From CAYQTE01 sp964420285 (GTDB lineage: Bacteria > Planctomycetota > Phycisphaerae > Tepidisphaerales > Tepidisphaeraceae): a stretch of DNA of 64,000 nucleotides. Under the pieces are notes generated by a model, which was given only the letters and a program-made list of their open reading frames with translations, made no database searches and had not been told where the DNA came from. The stretch is taken from the NCBI GenBank assembly GCA_964420285.1, contig CAYQTE010000001.1, positions 62,001 to 126,000 on the forward strand. Reading direction: 5' to 3'. Each line of letters starts with the position of its first letter. The stretch's first letter is position 1. A program made the translations under genes and the position numbers. Shown piece after piece: positions 1-9,079 of the stretch.

Positions 1-562
1 GCGTTGAAATGGTGTCCTGACCAGCCGCCACCACGGTGCTTCCGTTGTCTGCGTTCAAGAGATTGAACGTGAACCCCGCGGCAACATTGTTCTGGTCGCC
101 TTGTCCGTCGGTCAACTGATAATACACGCTACTGTTCAATTGGCCCGCGTGCGTATCGGTGGGCGAGAAGCTGACGCCGCTGTAGATGACGTCCTTCAGC
201 GTGCCGGGAATCGCTCCTGTGATGGGGAGATAAAAGTCCATGATCCCGCCGTCGACGCCGTTGTAGGGGCCGGTGTCGGTATACAATGAGAGCGAATTCG
301 GCGTCACCGTGGTGCCGCTGACTGTGCCGTCGATGGCGTAGATGGCGAAGCTGTTGGGGGTGTAATCGCCGAAGCCGTCGTCGTTGAGGGACACGACGTA
401 GGTGACGGTTCCATTGGGGGCGGCGGAAAGCAAAACGCGTCTTTCCATCGCCTCGATGACGCACCCGGCCGCACGCGCGCTCAATCTGCGCCGGCGCTGC
501 CTGCGATTTTCCGAACCTGTTAACGAACCAAACGACGCCGCCGATGCCCTTGCCCGGATCAT
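1..562 (-). CDS. LEPR-XLL type secreted surface protein, C-terminus beyond window edge
   Basis: The frame opens at an ATG (560-562 on the minus strand) behind a GGGAG Shine-Dalgarno and reads without a stop to base 1, so 187 codons are visible and the rest lies outside. Residues 1-34 are Arg/Ser-rich. They are followed by IEAMERRVLLSA at about 35-46, which matches the N-terminal LEPR-XLL signature of large planctomycete surface or secreted proteins. The remaining visible sequence (start YVVSLNDDGFGDYTPN) is rich in Gly, Asp, Asn and Thr, like an extracellular beta-sandwich. The molecular function cannot be told from this fragment. The same signature occurs in the protein ending at 13352. Confidence 0.8.
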   Translation of the reverse strand, partial: MIRARASAASFGSLTGSENRRQRRRRLSARAAGCVIEAMERRVLLSAAPNGTVTYVVSLNDDGFGDYTPNSFAIYAIDGTVSGTTVTPNSLSLYTDTGPYNGVDGGIMDFYLPITGAIPGTLKDVIYSGVSFSPTDTHAGQLNSSVYYQLTDGQGDQNNVAAGFTFNLLNADNGSTVVAAGQDTIST

Positions 563-799
563 GACTCGCTCCCTTTGATCGCGGCGAGTGCGTGCAACTA
601 AGCGGCGTAGGCGCCCCGGAAGAATGGTCTGTGCGTCGTGCGTCGCCGTGGATGCACGTCCCGGCGATCAATTGCAGGCGGCATTATACGAAGCATGAAC
701 CGTCTACACAATGACATTTTTCGCAGACATGCAAATTTAATAATTCAAGAATCCGAACGACGTGACATTTCCGCCCCTGCTGTCCGGATTCCCGTTTAC

Positions 800-1219
800 C
801 TACGCCGCCGGCGCGATGGCGGGCAGGAATCGCTCCAGCGCGGTCGGCACGCGGCGCATTCCCCGGCGCAGGGCTTTGCTGACTGCGTATTGCATCGACA
901 GATCGAATCGGCGCAGCACGCGTGCATCCGGCGGGACGCCCAAGCGACGCATTTCCTCAAAGGCCCACAGCCAGACGTGATATTCCTCTTCGCAGCGCAA
1001 GCGGTAGCGATCAAATCCAATGACGTGATGGCCCACCTCGTGAAGAAAGATCGCCAGGCTGATCGGCGTCTTGGGAAAGGGGGCTTCGATCAGGTTGTCG
1101 ATACGGCCGCCGCGATAGTGAATTTGCCAAGCCCGGCCGGACATGTTGCGCCGCCAGGAATGAACCCGGATGCGGTATCGCTGCTGGGTCTTCCGCACGA
1201 TGAGTTGGTAGTCCGGCAT
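800..1219 (-). CDS. HEVGHH-motif protein, putative zinc metallopeptidase-like
   Basis: This is a protein of about 139 residues starting at MPDYQLIVRK. The reading frame extends upstream to 1378 with a TTG start and to 1309 with an ATG. The third codon positions lose their GC bias above 1219, so I prefer the internal ATG, although it has no Shine-Dalgarno. The core FLHEVGHHVIGFD contains an HExxH-like zinc motif, and an acidic cluster RCEEEYHVW follows about 14 residues later, as in gluzincin-type proteins. The HEVGHH spacing fits metal binding, but no substrate or known family could be assigned. It could also be a non-catalytic ArdC- or IrrE-like fold. Confidence 0.65.
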   Translation of the reverse strand: MPDYQLIVRKTQQRYRIRVHSWRRNMSGRAWQIHYRGGRIDNLIEAPFPKTPISLAIFLHEVGHHVIGFDRYRLRCEEEYHVWLWAFEEMRRLGVPPDARVLRRFDLSMQYAVSKALRRGMRRVPTALERFLPAIAPAA

Positions 1220-1946
1220 AGCCAAGCCGCTATCGGCCTGGAGCGTAAAACTTGATTGCAGGGATACTTGTGGAAGTTTGAGGGACAGAACTCGGACGTT
1301 GCGAATCATGTGGCCGATGCGGAAAGCGGTGGCACCGAACGGATTATAGGCTCGCCGGAAGTTGGCCGAGGCAGCCAATAATGCTCAATTGATAAGCGAG
1401 AGCGTCGCGCGGTGAGTAAACACTGAGCGGCGGCGGGGCCGAAAAAACGGGAACTTGGGTAATTGCGACAAGAAAGATTGGCGATATTACGCAGAAAACG
1501 CTGTTTTGAGGCAAATCCAATGCGGCCGGGCAGGGCGTGGCATCGGGTTTGATATAGGTTGGGTGTAATCGTCGCGGTGACGGTTATGGGTGACTGGAAA
1601 GTCGCTCAGAAATCATGGAGCGCGGTTGGTTCCCACGGGCGGTGTCGGCCGATCGACGGTCGATCGGCCGACACGCTTGCCCGGGGCTTTTGATTGAATT
1701 TGACAATCTCGGTTGGTCAGTTTTACTTGGGTTGCTTTGATTGGGTCAACTTTGGCAGTGAATTGTGGGTGTGCATGAACTGATGTGGTGCCTGCCGGCG
1801 TGGGTGACGCGCTTGGGTGCCCTTCAGTTTGTGTATTTTTGTCGCAACCGGCGATTGAAGTTCTCCGTATTGAATTCGTCGATCGAAATGACCTGCTCGT
1901 CCACAGTGCCGGGCCTCTAAGGCGGGCGGCCTTGTCCGATGCAGCA
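1220..1946. other. Gene-free stretch of about 730 bp
   Basis: There is no convincing coding frame here. Open frames on both strands lack the third-position GC bias of neighbouring genes. It contains the 14-bp perfect hairpin described separately at 1642-1674 and otherwise moderate-GC sequence. Confidence 0.6.
1642..1674. repeat. Perfect 14-bp inverted repeat with 5-nt loop
   Basis: GTGTCGGCCGATCG (1642-1655) and CGATCGGCCGACAC (1661-1674) are exact reverse complements around ACGGT. There is no T-run on either side, so it is not a standard intrinsic terminator. It lies in a long gene-free stretch downstream of the membrane protein that ends at 1947. It could be an RNA hairpin, a protein-binding site, or a member of a dispersed repeat family. 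Confidence 0.8.
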
Positions 1947-3728
1947 TCATCGCAGCGGGGTGGATCTTGTTGTCGTGGGTCGAGTGGTCGAGCGCGTTGC
2001 AGCCGTGAGAGGTACGCGAAACCGCCAGACGGCGACTTGGTTGTCGGGGGATTCCCAATGCGTTTGGCCGTCGGGCATCGGGATGAGCCGGGCGTGGGTC
2101 TTCATGTAGATCAGCGACAGCGTTTCCGGATCGGCCCAATCGCGATGCGAGAGGACCAGGTCGATTTCGGCGAATTTGCCGCTGGTGAGTTGTCGTCTAA
2201 GTCCGGCCAGATCGGACAACGACAGCACACGCTGCATCGCACGAGGCGGTCGATTGTCGAAGAAGCCGTTGGGAACGCCCGATTCTGCCGGGCGGGGCTC
2301 GCTCGTATTCCGGTAACGGTTGTAATAGTAATCGAACGTGGGCTGGCCGTCGTTGGCGTCGAATTCGATCAGCCGCACCTGCGGCGGCAGCGCGGCGACA
2401 AATTGGCCGGCCGAGCGCCAGTTCTCCTTCTTGTGATCCATGACGTAACCGATGAGGGTGGGAACCAGAAGCAGGAACAGCACAACAATGGCCGTGAACG
2501 ACAGCGAGCGGACGAGCCGTCGCCGCAGTCGCTGGACGGGGCGCTGGCCGCCCGCTTGGGGCGAGCCATCGAGCATCGCGTCGGCCGGCAGGGCCAGCAG
2601 CAATGCGATCGGTGGGATCGACGCGATAAACGCCTTGGGGAGGAAGATCGACGTTTTCCAGCAACTGTAGATGATGCCAAAGTAGATGGGCAGCCAGGCG
2701 CACACCATCAGCGCGGCGGCCTGGCGTTTGCGGGCAAACAAGGCGTGGGCCATCAGCCCGCCGCCGGCCAGCAGGCTGCACCAGTGCATCAGTTCCCGCG
2801 ATCCGACGCGGTACTTGTCGATGAGCACGATCAATTCCCAATACGCCTGCGTGCCGAACATGGCGGTGGCCAGATCCGAAACGTCGCGGCGAGCCGGGGG
2901 CGCAACCCAGAAACTGCTGCCCACGGCGCGGGCCTGCTGGATCAGTGTCGGCACCCAGGGGATGTAGAGCAGCAGCACGATGCTTCCGGCGATGGCAGCG
3001 TCGCGCACGCACAGCCGCGTTTCCAGGCCCCGGCGATGCCACAGACGCCGCCGTGCCGCGGGACGCAGTCGCGTCGTGGGGTTGCCGGGAACCGGCCAGA
3101 CGCACCACGCGGCGAAGATCGCCACGCCGTAGAACAGCATGATGTTCTGGGTGTAGACGGCGGCCACCTGGCAGGCCGTCGCCGCCAACACAAATCCGAA
3201 GCCCCCGCCTTCAACTCGGCGGACGATAAAATAGATGGTGACCGCCTCGAACAGCGCCAGCAGCGCGTAACTGCGGGCTTCCTGTGCGAATTCGATCTGC
3301 ATCGACGAAAGCGCCACCAGCGACACGGCGATAAACCGGGCGAATCCGGATCGCAGGCATCGGTCGGCCGTCGCCCACACCACGAAGATGGTCGTCGTCG
3401 ATGCCGCTGCCGACAGCGAACGCAACCCCCATTCGCTGTTACCAAAAATCTGAGTCCATGATTGCAGGGTGATGTAATAGAGCGGCGGGGCGGTGTCGGC
3501 ACGGATGTAATGCAAAATCGCCAGCCAGGAATTGCTGGTGATCCACGCGGTATATCCTTCGTCGAACCAAAGGCTCAGCGAGCCAAGCTTCATCCAGCGG
3601 AAAACCAGGCCGATCACCACCAGAACGCCAGTGGCAAAGGCCCAGGCATTGCCGACGGCGGCATGGGACGATCGCGGCGATGTTTCGATCGCGGAGCGGG
3701 CGGACGATGGACCGGCGGGATGGCTCAC
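1947..3728 (-). CDS. GT39-like polytopic membrane glycosyltransferase
   Basis: This is a multi-span membrane protein of about 593 residues. I start it at a GTG (3726-3728, reading MSHPAGPSS), because the upstream extension is Arg-rich and unlike coding sequence. A first membrane segment lies at about residues 29-43, followed by WFDEGYTAW at 54-62. An acidic pair in the first outer loop right after TM1 is typical of GT39/ArnT/PMT-like enzymes that transfer sugars from polyprenyl-phosphate donors. Many further hydrophobic segments follow, then a polar C-terminal domain with YYYNRYRN. The donor and acceptor are unknown. The next gene upstream on the same strand is far away, so it is probably transcribed alone. 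Confidence 0.75.
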   Translation of the reverse strand: MSHPAGPSSARSAIETSPRSSHAAVGNAWAFATGVLVVIGLVFRWMKLGSLSLWFDEGYTAWITSNSWLAILHYIRADTAPPLYYITLQSWTQIFGNSEWGLRSLSAAASTTTIFVVWATADRCLRSGFARFIAVSLVALSSMQIEFAQEARSYALLALFEAVTIYFIVRRVEGGGFGFVLAATACQVAAVYTQNIMLFYGVAIFAAWCVWPVPGNPTTRLRPAARRRLWHRRGLETRLCVRDAAIAGSIVLLLYIPWVPTLIQQARAVGSSFWVAPPARRDVSDLATAMFGTQAYWELIVLIDKYRVGSRELMHWCSLLAGGGLMAHALFARKRQAAALMVCAWLPIYFGIIYSCWKTSIFLPKAFIASIPPIALLLALPADAMLDGSPQAGGQRPVQRLRRRLVRSLSFTAIVVLFLLLVPTLIGYVMDHKKENWRSAGQFVAALPPQVRLIEFDANDGQPTFDYYYNRYRNTSEPRPAESGVPNGFFDNRPPRAMQRVLSLSDLAGLRRQLTSGKFAEIDLVLSHRDWADPETLSLIYMKTHARLIPMPDGQTHWESPDNQVAVWRFRVPLTAATRSTTRPTTTRSTPLR

Positions 3729-3993
3729 AATTGCAACAGCTTGCCCTCGCGCGGATCGGGATGCAATAACCGGCAGCAAGAGGGCCCGATTTTCCGGGCG
3801 AGTGTAACTCCATGCGGGGCCATCTCTTAATCCCCTCTCCCTGTACCCTGGTCTTCGGCTCTGAGCACAGGCAGAGGCGGATAACGCAGCCTCCCGATAA
3901 ATCGGGCACACTCAACCGATTCATTCCCTGTCATACCTTGACGCATCGCGAGACAGTGGGATAACCTAGTCGAAAGAGAGATGGTTCCACGCG

Positions 3994-4209
3994 ATGAACG
4001 ACAAGACGGAAATCCTGTTTGTTGTCGAAGAGGCGGCCGAGGGTGGATTCATCGCCCGCGGGGTCGGAGCCGACATCGTCACGGAAGCCGATTCGCTCGA
4101 CGAGTTGAGGGTCAATGTTCGCGAGGCGGTGGAATGCCATTTCGACGAGGAGTTCCTTCCTCGCCTGGTCCGGCTTCATTTCGTGCGGGATGAAGTCCTC
4201 ACCGTATGA
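3994..4209 (+). CDS. hicB: HicB-like antitoxin
   Basis: This 71-residue protein (VEEAAEGGFIARGVGADI, then EADSLDELRVNVREAV and a CHFDEE tail) matches the short HicB-like/DUF1902 antitoxins. Databases often mislabel these as 2-oxoisovalerate dehydrogenase. It has the partial RNase H-like fold of HicB but no separate DNA-binding domain. A weak GAGAGATGG Shine-Dalgarno lies about 14 nt upstream. Its TGA stop overlaps the ATG of the hicA remnant in an ATGA, so the two were translationally coupled. The gene is intact whereas its toxin partner is broken. In this family the antitoxin binds the HicA mRNA interferase and represses the operon. Confidence 0.85.
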   Translation: MNDKTEILFVVEEAAEGGFIARGVGADIVTEADSLDELRVNVREAVECHFDEEFLPRLVRLHFVRDEVLTV

Positions 4210-4448
4210 AGATTCCCCGTGATGTTTCCGGCGACGATCTGATCAAGGCGCTCGCCAGATACGGCTATGCTGTCACCCATCAAAAGGGCTCACACGTGTG
4301 ACTTACAACACAACAAGGCGGCGAACACCACGTTACTGTGCCGCAACATGATCCAATGCGCATCGGGACGCTCAAGGGAATTCTGGATCTGGTCGCTGCC
4401 CACATGGGCGTCGATCGCGACGAACTTCAAAGAAACCTGTTTGAGTAG
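4206..4448 (+). pseudogene. hicA: hicA mRNA-interferase toxin with in-frame nonsense codon
   Basis: Starting at the ATG overlapping the hicB stop, the frame encodes a HicA/YcfA-type toxin of 80 residues if one internal stop is read through. Residues 1-31 end with the conserved QKGSHV, which holds the catalytic histidine of the double-stranded RNA-binding-like fold. Codon 32 is TGA (4299-4301), where the family usually has Arg or a similar residue. The same frame then continues with HHVTVPQHDPMRIGTLKGIL and a normal C-terminus ending ELQRNLFE, TAG at 4446-4448. A single CGA-to-TGA change explains this. The toxin is most likely dead, with only a 31-residue peptide made, unless the stop is suppressed. 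Confidence 0.85.
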
Positions 4449-4541
4449 GCGACGGCGCGATGGCGACAATGATTGCATCAAGGCGGTGCTTTGCGGAGTT
4501 CACAAACCGCCAGGGCTCTGGCCACATCGCATAGTGAGCAC

Positions 4542-6233
4542 TTATTTGGATGACTCAGGCAGTTGCTGCACGTAATTCTGCGCGATCGGCATGCGACGCC
4601 CGAAGCCGAAGGCGCGGGTGGTCACTTTGATTCCGGGGGCGGCCTGGCGACGCTTGTATTCGGAGCGGTCGATCAGCCGCACGACACGCAGGACTGTCGC
4701 CGCGTCGTAACCCTCGGCCACGATCTGGGCGGCGCTCTTCTCCTCTTCGACATAGCGGAACAGGATCGCGTCGAGAACCGGGTACGGCGGCAGCGAATCC
4801 TGGTCGGTCTGGTTCGGACGCAACTCGGCGCTGGGGACTTTGTCGATGCTCGATTGCGGGATCAACTCACGGCCGGACTTGGCGTTGATCCATCGCGCAA
4901 GGTCCCAGATCATCGTTTTGGGGACATCGCTGATGACGGCCAGGCCGCCGCACATGTCGCCGTAGAGAGTGCAATAGCCGACGGCGATTTCGCTCTTGTT
5001 GCCGGTGGTGAGCAGCAAGTGATTGAATTTGTTGGACAGCGCCATGAGGATTCCGCCGCGGACGCGGGCCTGGAGATTTTCCTCGGTGACGTCGGGCGGT
5101 CTTCCTGCGAAGGTGTCGGCGAGCGTCGCTTCATAAGCATCGTGAACCGCCGCGATGGGAATGATGCGGAACGCAATGCCGAGATTCTGGGCAACCTGAC
5201 GCGCATCGTCGATCGAGCCTTGCGAACTGAACCGGCTGGGCATGGCGACGCCGAGAACTTTTTCCGGCCCCAGCGCCGCGGCGGCCAGGGCGGCGGTGAG
5301 GGCCGAATCGATGCCGCCGGACAGACCCAGCACGACGCTGTTGAATCCGCACTTGCGGACGTAATCGCGCAGGCCGAGCAGCAGGGCCTTGTAGACCGAT
5401 TCCAGGCCCGATGAATGTGTTTCGATGCGGGCGTCCTCCAGATCGGTGTCCGCGGCGGCGATATCGACGACCAAAAGGTCTTCATCGAAATCGCGGGCCT
5501 GGGCGATCACCCGGCCGGTGCGATCGAAGACCACGCTGTTACCGTCGAAGACCAGTTCGTCGTTGCCGCCGACCTGGTTGACGTAGACCAGCGGGCGGTT
5601 CCATCGCCGCGCCTGGGCGGAAAAAAGCTCCAGGCGGAAGTCGTGCTTGCCCAGCACGAAGGGGCTGGCGCTGGTGTTGACCAGGACGGCGGCGCCGGCA
5701 GCGCAGAGTTCGGCGATGGGGTTTTGATGGTACAGCCGGCGCGGAATCAGCTTTTCGTCGTTCCAGAGATCTTCGCAGATGCAAATGCCAACCGGTCGCT
5801 CGGCAATGGGGACCACATTGTGGGCGGCGTCCTGACCCGGCGGGGCCGGCTCAAAATACCGGCTCTCGTCGAAGACGTCATACGTCGGCAAAAGCGTCTT
5901 GAAATGCCGGCTGACGATCCTGCCGTCGCGAAGCAGGGCGGCGGCGTTGTGCAGCGGCCGGCCCACCGGATCGGTGTTCCGATCGACATATCCCACCAGT
6001 GCATCAATCCCCGTTGCGGCCCTGGCGACGGCCGCCAATGCGGCCAGGTTATCGTCGATGAACGTTGGCTTGAGCAGCAGATCCTTGGGCGGATATCCGA
6101 TCAGGGCCAGTTCCGGAAAGACGACCAGATCGGCCCGCTGCTTCCGGGCATCGTCGATGAAGCGGATGATCCGCCGGCAATTGGCGCCGATGTCGCCGAC
6201 GGTCGGATTGATCTGGGCAAGGGCGATTCGCAT
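4542..6233 (-). CDS. nadE: Glutamine-dependent NAD+ synthetase
   Basis: This 563-residue two-domain enzyme makes NAD+ from nicotinate adenine dinucleotide, ATP and glutamine. The N-terminal nitrilase-type glutaminase carries the Glu-Lys-Cys triad at about E41 (VVFPELAL), K112 (HFKTLLPTYDVFDE) and C153 (GICICEDLW). The C-terminal synthetase domain has the PP-loop LSGGIDSALTAAL at about 304-316, followed by DLARWIN and the C-terminal VPSAELRPNQTDQDSLPPY segment. The length is that of the bacterial long form. The start is MRIALAQINPTVGD at the expected nitrilase N-terminus. It is the last gene of a minus-strand run and begins 33 bp after the stop of the zinc-ribbon membrane protein. Confidence 0.96.
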   Translation of the reverse strand: MRIALAQINPTVGDIGANCRRIIRFIDDARKQRADLVVFPELALIGYPPKDLLLKPTFIDDNLAALAAVARAATGIDALVGYVDRNTDPVGRPLHNAAALLRDGRIVSRHFKTLLPTYDVFDESRYFEPAPPGQDAAHNVVPIAERPVGICICEDLWNDEKLIPRRLYHQNPIAELCAAGAAVLVNTSASPFVLGKHDFRLELFSAQARRWNRPLVYVNQVGGNDELVFDGNSVVFDRTGRVIAQARDFDEDLLVVDIAAADTDLEDARIETHSSGLESVYKALLLGLRDYVRKCGFNSVVLGLSGGIDSALTAALAAAALGPEKVLGVAMPSRFSSQGSIDDARQVAQNLGIAFRIIPIAAVHDAYEATLADTFAGRPPDVTEENLQARVRGGILMALSNKFNHLLLTTGNKSEIAVGYCTLYGDMCGGLAVISDVPKTMIWDLARWINAKSGRELIPQSSIDKVPSAELRPNQTDQDSLPPYPVLDAILFRYVEEEKSAAQIVAEGYDAATVLRVVRLIDRSEYKRRQAAPGIKVTTRAFGFGRRMPIAQNYVQQLPESSK

Positions 6234-6266
6234 GGTGTTGGTTTCTGGTTCGATAGCGGATGAATG

Positions 6267-7754
6267 TTAACGCATCGGAGTTGGCGGGCCGGCGGGTGGA
6301 TCGATAGCGTTGGAGTCTATCGGCTGAACGGGAATCGGCAAGGGCGGCGGTTTCTCGCCGGCCAGCGGTACGACGGGGAATCCACGGACAGGAGGATCCT
6401 CGATCGGCAGCGGACTTACCGGGCGCGGCGGACGTGCCGGCCGGGCGGGCGTCGGGCGCGCATACGCGCCGTTTGGGTTCCGCGCGGCCCGCACGAGGTC
6501 CACCGTCTTGCTCGCGTGATTCCGGAAAAACCGCTGCCAGGTCCAGGGGAATTCTTCGCGATGCTGGCGGTAAACCAGGCCGGCCGACCAGCAGAACCAG
6601 TGCATCAGGTAAATGCCGGCCGTCAGCAGCGGATACCCCAGCCGCCATCGCCAGCCGGAAAGCCGCTGGAGTGCCGGAATCATGTCCACGATGGGGAGGA
6701 ACTGCGACAAAATCAGGCCCAGGGCATAGACGGCGGCGGCCAGCACAAACGTGAAGATCAGGAGGATATAAGACCGGCCGCATGCGCCGATCATGCCGAA
6801 GATACGGTTGGGTTGCAGGTCGCCCAGATCGCCGGCAACGAACGTGATCGCCACCGCCGGAAAAAGAACCGCTCCGCCGGCCAGCAGGAGCAGTGCCACA
6901 GCCTTGCCGGGCGGCGTATCGCCCCAGTTCATCGTGACCAGCGCAGCCGGGCCGAAACAGATCAACAGCGAGTATACGCCGCGCCAACCGGGCCTCCAGA
7001 GGTCTTCGCCGAAGGAGAATGATCGGAACAGCCGGGGCAATTCATCTCGCTCGACCGGGCCGATCTCTTCGATCGTGTTCATCCAATGGGCCATCAGAAT
7101 CCACGCCAACAGCAATCCAACTGAAATCCACAGGGACGGTCCGGGAGTAAACCCGACCGCGGCGCCGACACCAATGATCGCGATGATCCCCAGGACAATG
7201 GCGTTGAAGAGCACGTGGAAAAGCAGCACGAAGAACATGTCCACGGCGTTGATCGGCATGAGCAGTTCGACCAGCACGCGCCACGGCGAGGCCGCCCCGG
7301 ACTCTTTGGTCATCGCCAGCGACGCATACGGCAACGCCGCGCTGATGACCGGAACGGCGGCGTTGGGATCCAGCGACGGCGGCGCGGGCGGCTTGATGTC
7401 CAGCGGGCGGATCAACTCGCCGGTTTCCGGATCGTAACGCGGCGGAATGCTCGCCGGCTCGGCATCAACCGGCGGCGCATGGGGATCGAGCAGCGATTTG
7501 CGGTTGTCGATCGGCTGCCCGTTCTCATCCACGCTCTGGTGCGTGAAGGCGCGATAGAGCTCGCTGACACGACCCGGCTCGGGAGGCTTGGGCGGCGCGT
7601 CCATCCGGTATGTCCCGTCGGTTTCCCATTCGGCCAGATCGCTCGTCGTCGGAACGTAAACCAACTTCCGGCAATTTGGGCACTGCATCGGCTCGCCGGC
7701 CAGATTCTGGTCGACATGAAAGACATGTCCGCATCTGCACGGGAAGTCGATCAT
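6267..7754 (-). CDS. Zinc-ribbon membrane protein, hypothetical
   Basis: This protein of about 495 residues starts at MIDFPCRCGHVF, with GGAG 8-10 nt upstream. The in-frame extension to 7793 looks non-coding. C6, C8, C25 and C28 form a CxC...CPNC ribbon of the kind found at the N-terminus of many planctomycete proteins. A Pro-rich linker follows to about residue 150, then about six hydrophobic segments and a Pro/Arg-rich C-terminal tail. It is probably an inner-membrane protein with a cytosolic zinc ribbon. No enzymatic motif is visible. It lies between the phosphate transporter and nadE on the same strand. Confidence 0.75.
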   Translation of the reverse strand: MIDFPCRCGHVFHVDQNLAGEPMQCPNCRKLVYVPTTSDLAEWETDGTYRMDAPPKPPEPGRVSELYRAFTHQSVDENGQPIDNRKSLLDPHAPPVDAEPASIPPRYDPETGELIRPLDIKPPAPPSLDPNAAVPVISAALPYASLAMTKESGAASPWRVLVELLMPINAVDMFFVLLFHVLFNAIVLGIIAIIGVGAAVGFTPGPSLWISVGLLLAWILMAHWMNTIEEIGPVERDELPRLFRSFSFGEDLWRPGWRGVYSLLICFGPAALVTMNWGDTPPGKAVALLLLAGGAVLFPAVAITFVAGDLGDLQPNRIFGMIGACGRSYILLIFTFVLAAAVYALGLILSQFLPIVDMIPALQRLSGWRWRLGYPLLTAGIYLMHWFCWSAGLVYRQHREEFPWTWQRFFRNHASKTVDLVRAARNPNGAYARPTPARPARPPRPVSPLPIEDPPVRGFPVVPLAGEKPPPLPIPVQPIDSNAIDPPAGPPTPMR

Positions 7755-7933
7755 GCCAAAAGCTCCGTATCCGCGGGAGATCGCCGCCGGCACGGATTAT
7801 ACGTTGCATGGCCTTCGCGTTACACACGCCGGCCGTTCATGACGCTACGTCGAACCGGCACACGATCTGCATGGATAAGACGGAGCGCCCGGTCGGTGAT
7901 TTCAGGCGGGCAATCAAATCCAGGTCCGCAGTG

Positions 7934-9019
7934 TCAGCGGAAGACAGGCTCCAGGAGGACATGCACCAGCATATAGGCAATGCCGGCCATGAAGGCGGCA
8001 CAGGGGATGGTGAGGATCCAGGCGACGACGATGCGCTCGCCCCAGATCCAGCGGACCGAGCGCACGCCGCGCGTGGTGCCGACTCCCAGTATCGCCCCGG
8101 TGATGGCATGGGTGGTGCTCACGGAGATATGGGCGAAAGTGACACCGATGATGGTCGTCGCCGCCGCCAGTTCGGCACAGAAACCTCCCACCGGGGCCAG
8201 CCGGGTAATGCCCGATCCCACGGTTTTCACTATGCGCCAGCCTCCGAACAGCGTACCCAGGGCGATCGCCGCATGGCATGCGAGAATGATCGGCATGCCA
8301 TACTCGTTCTGCAGCCACGGTAAGTGCAATTGTCCCGTGTAGATCCAGTCCTTGTGCCCGCCGGCCACCAGCAGCATCACAATAATGCCCATGGTTTTCT
8401 GCGCGTCGTTACCGCCGTGGCCCAGACTGTAGACGGCGGCCGACCCCAATTGCAGGCGGCGGAACAGCTTATCCACCTTGTGGGGCGTGGAACGCCGAAA
8501 CAGCCAGGCCACGGCGATCATGTTCATTGCCCCCAGCAGAAAACCGATCAGCGGCGAGAGCACGATGAAAGCCAGTATGGGAATCCAACCCTTCCAGATG
8601 ATGACGTGAATGCCGTTCCTGGCAATGGCCGCGCCGGCCACGCCGCCGAAAAGCGCGTGCGACGAACTTGTGGGCAGTGCCAGCAGCCAGGTGATGATGT
8701 TCCACAGGATCGCCCCCAGCAACCCGCCGAATACAACGTAGACATCGATCATTGCCGTATTGACCAGCCCGGTACCGACCGCTTTGGCCACGCCCGTACC
8801 GAAGGTAAAGGCGGCAACGAAGTTGAACACGGCCGCCCACAGCACCGCCTGGGCCGGGCTCAGCACGCGGGTGGAGACGACGGTGGCGATAGAATTGGCC
8901 GCGTCGTGGAAGCCGTTGAGGAAGTCAAACACCAATGCCACGGCAATGATGAAGAAGATCAGCCCCAGGTTGGCCGGGGCGGTCGTGATGGTGGCGGATA
9001 AGAGAATCGGGAACGTCAT
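7934..9019 (-). CDS. Inorganic phosphate transporter, PiT family
   Basis: This 361-residue polytopic protein carries the two duplicated PiT signatures: FLNGFHDAANSIATVVST near the N-terminus and GHGGNDAQKTMGII in the second half. PiT proteins import metal-phosphate complexes driven by protons or sodium. It begins 60 bp downstream of the DUF47 gene on the same strand, the usual partner arrangement, so the two are almost certainly one operon. The length is at the short end of the family but both halves are present. Confidence 0.93.
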   Translation of the reverse strand: MTFPILLSATITTAPANLGLIFFIIAVALVFDFLNGFHDAANSIATVVSTRVLSPAQAVLWAAVFNFVAAFTFGTGVAKAVGTGLVNTAMIDVYVVFGGLLGAILWNIITWLLALPTSSSHALFGGVAGAAIARNGIHVIIWKGWIPILAFIVLSPLIGFLLGAMNMIAVAWLFRRSTPHKVDKLFRRLQLGSAAVYSLGHGGNDAQKTMGIIVMLLVAGGHKDWIYTGQLHLPWLQNEYGMPIILACHAAIALGTLFGGWRIVKTVGSGITRLAPVGGFCAELAAATTIIGVTFAHISVSTTHAITGAILGVGTTRGVRSVRWIWGERIVVAWILTIPCAAFMAGIAYMLVHVLLEPVFR

Positions 9020-9079
9020 GGCGTGGGGCAGGTGATGGGCGCCGTCAGGGCATTTGGTGAAAATCGGGCAGGTGCGGCA

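Noticed and set aside
4449..4541. Terminator between the hicA remnant and nadE
   Set aside because: No stem longer than a few base pairs followed by T residues was found on either strand.
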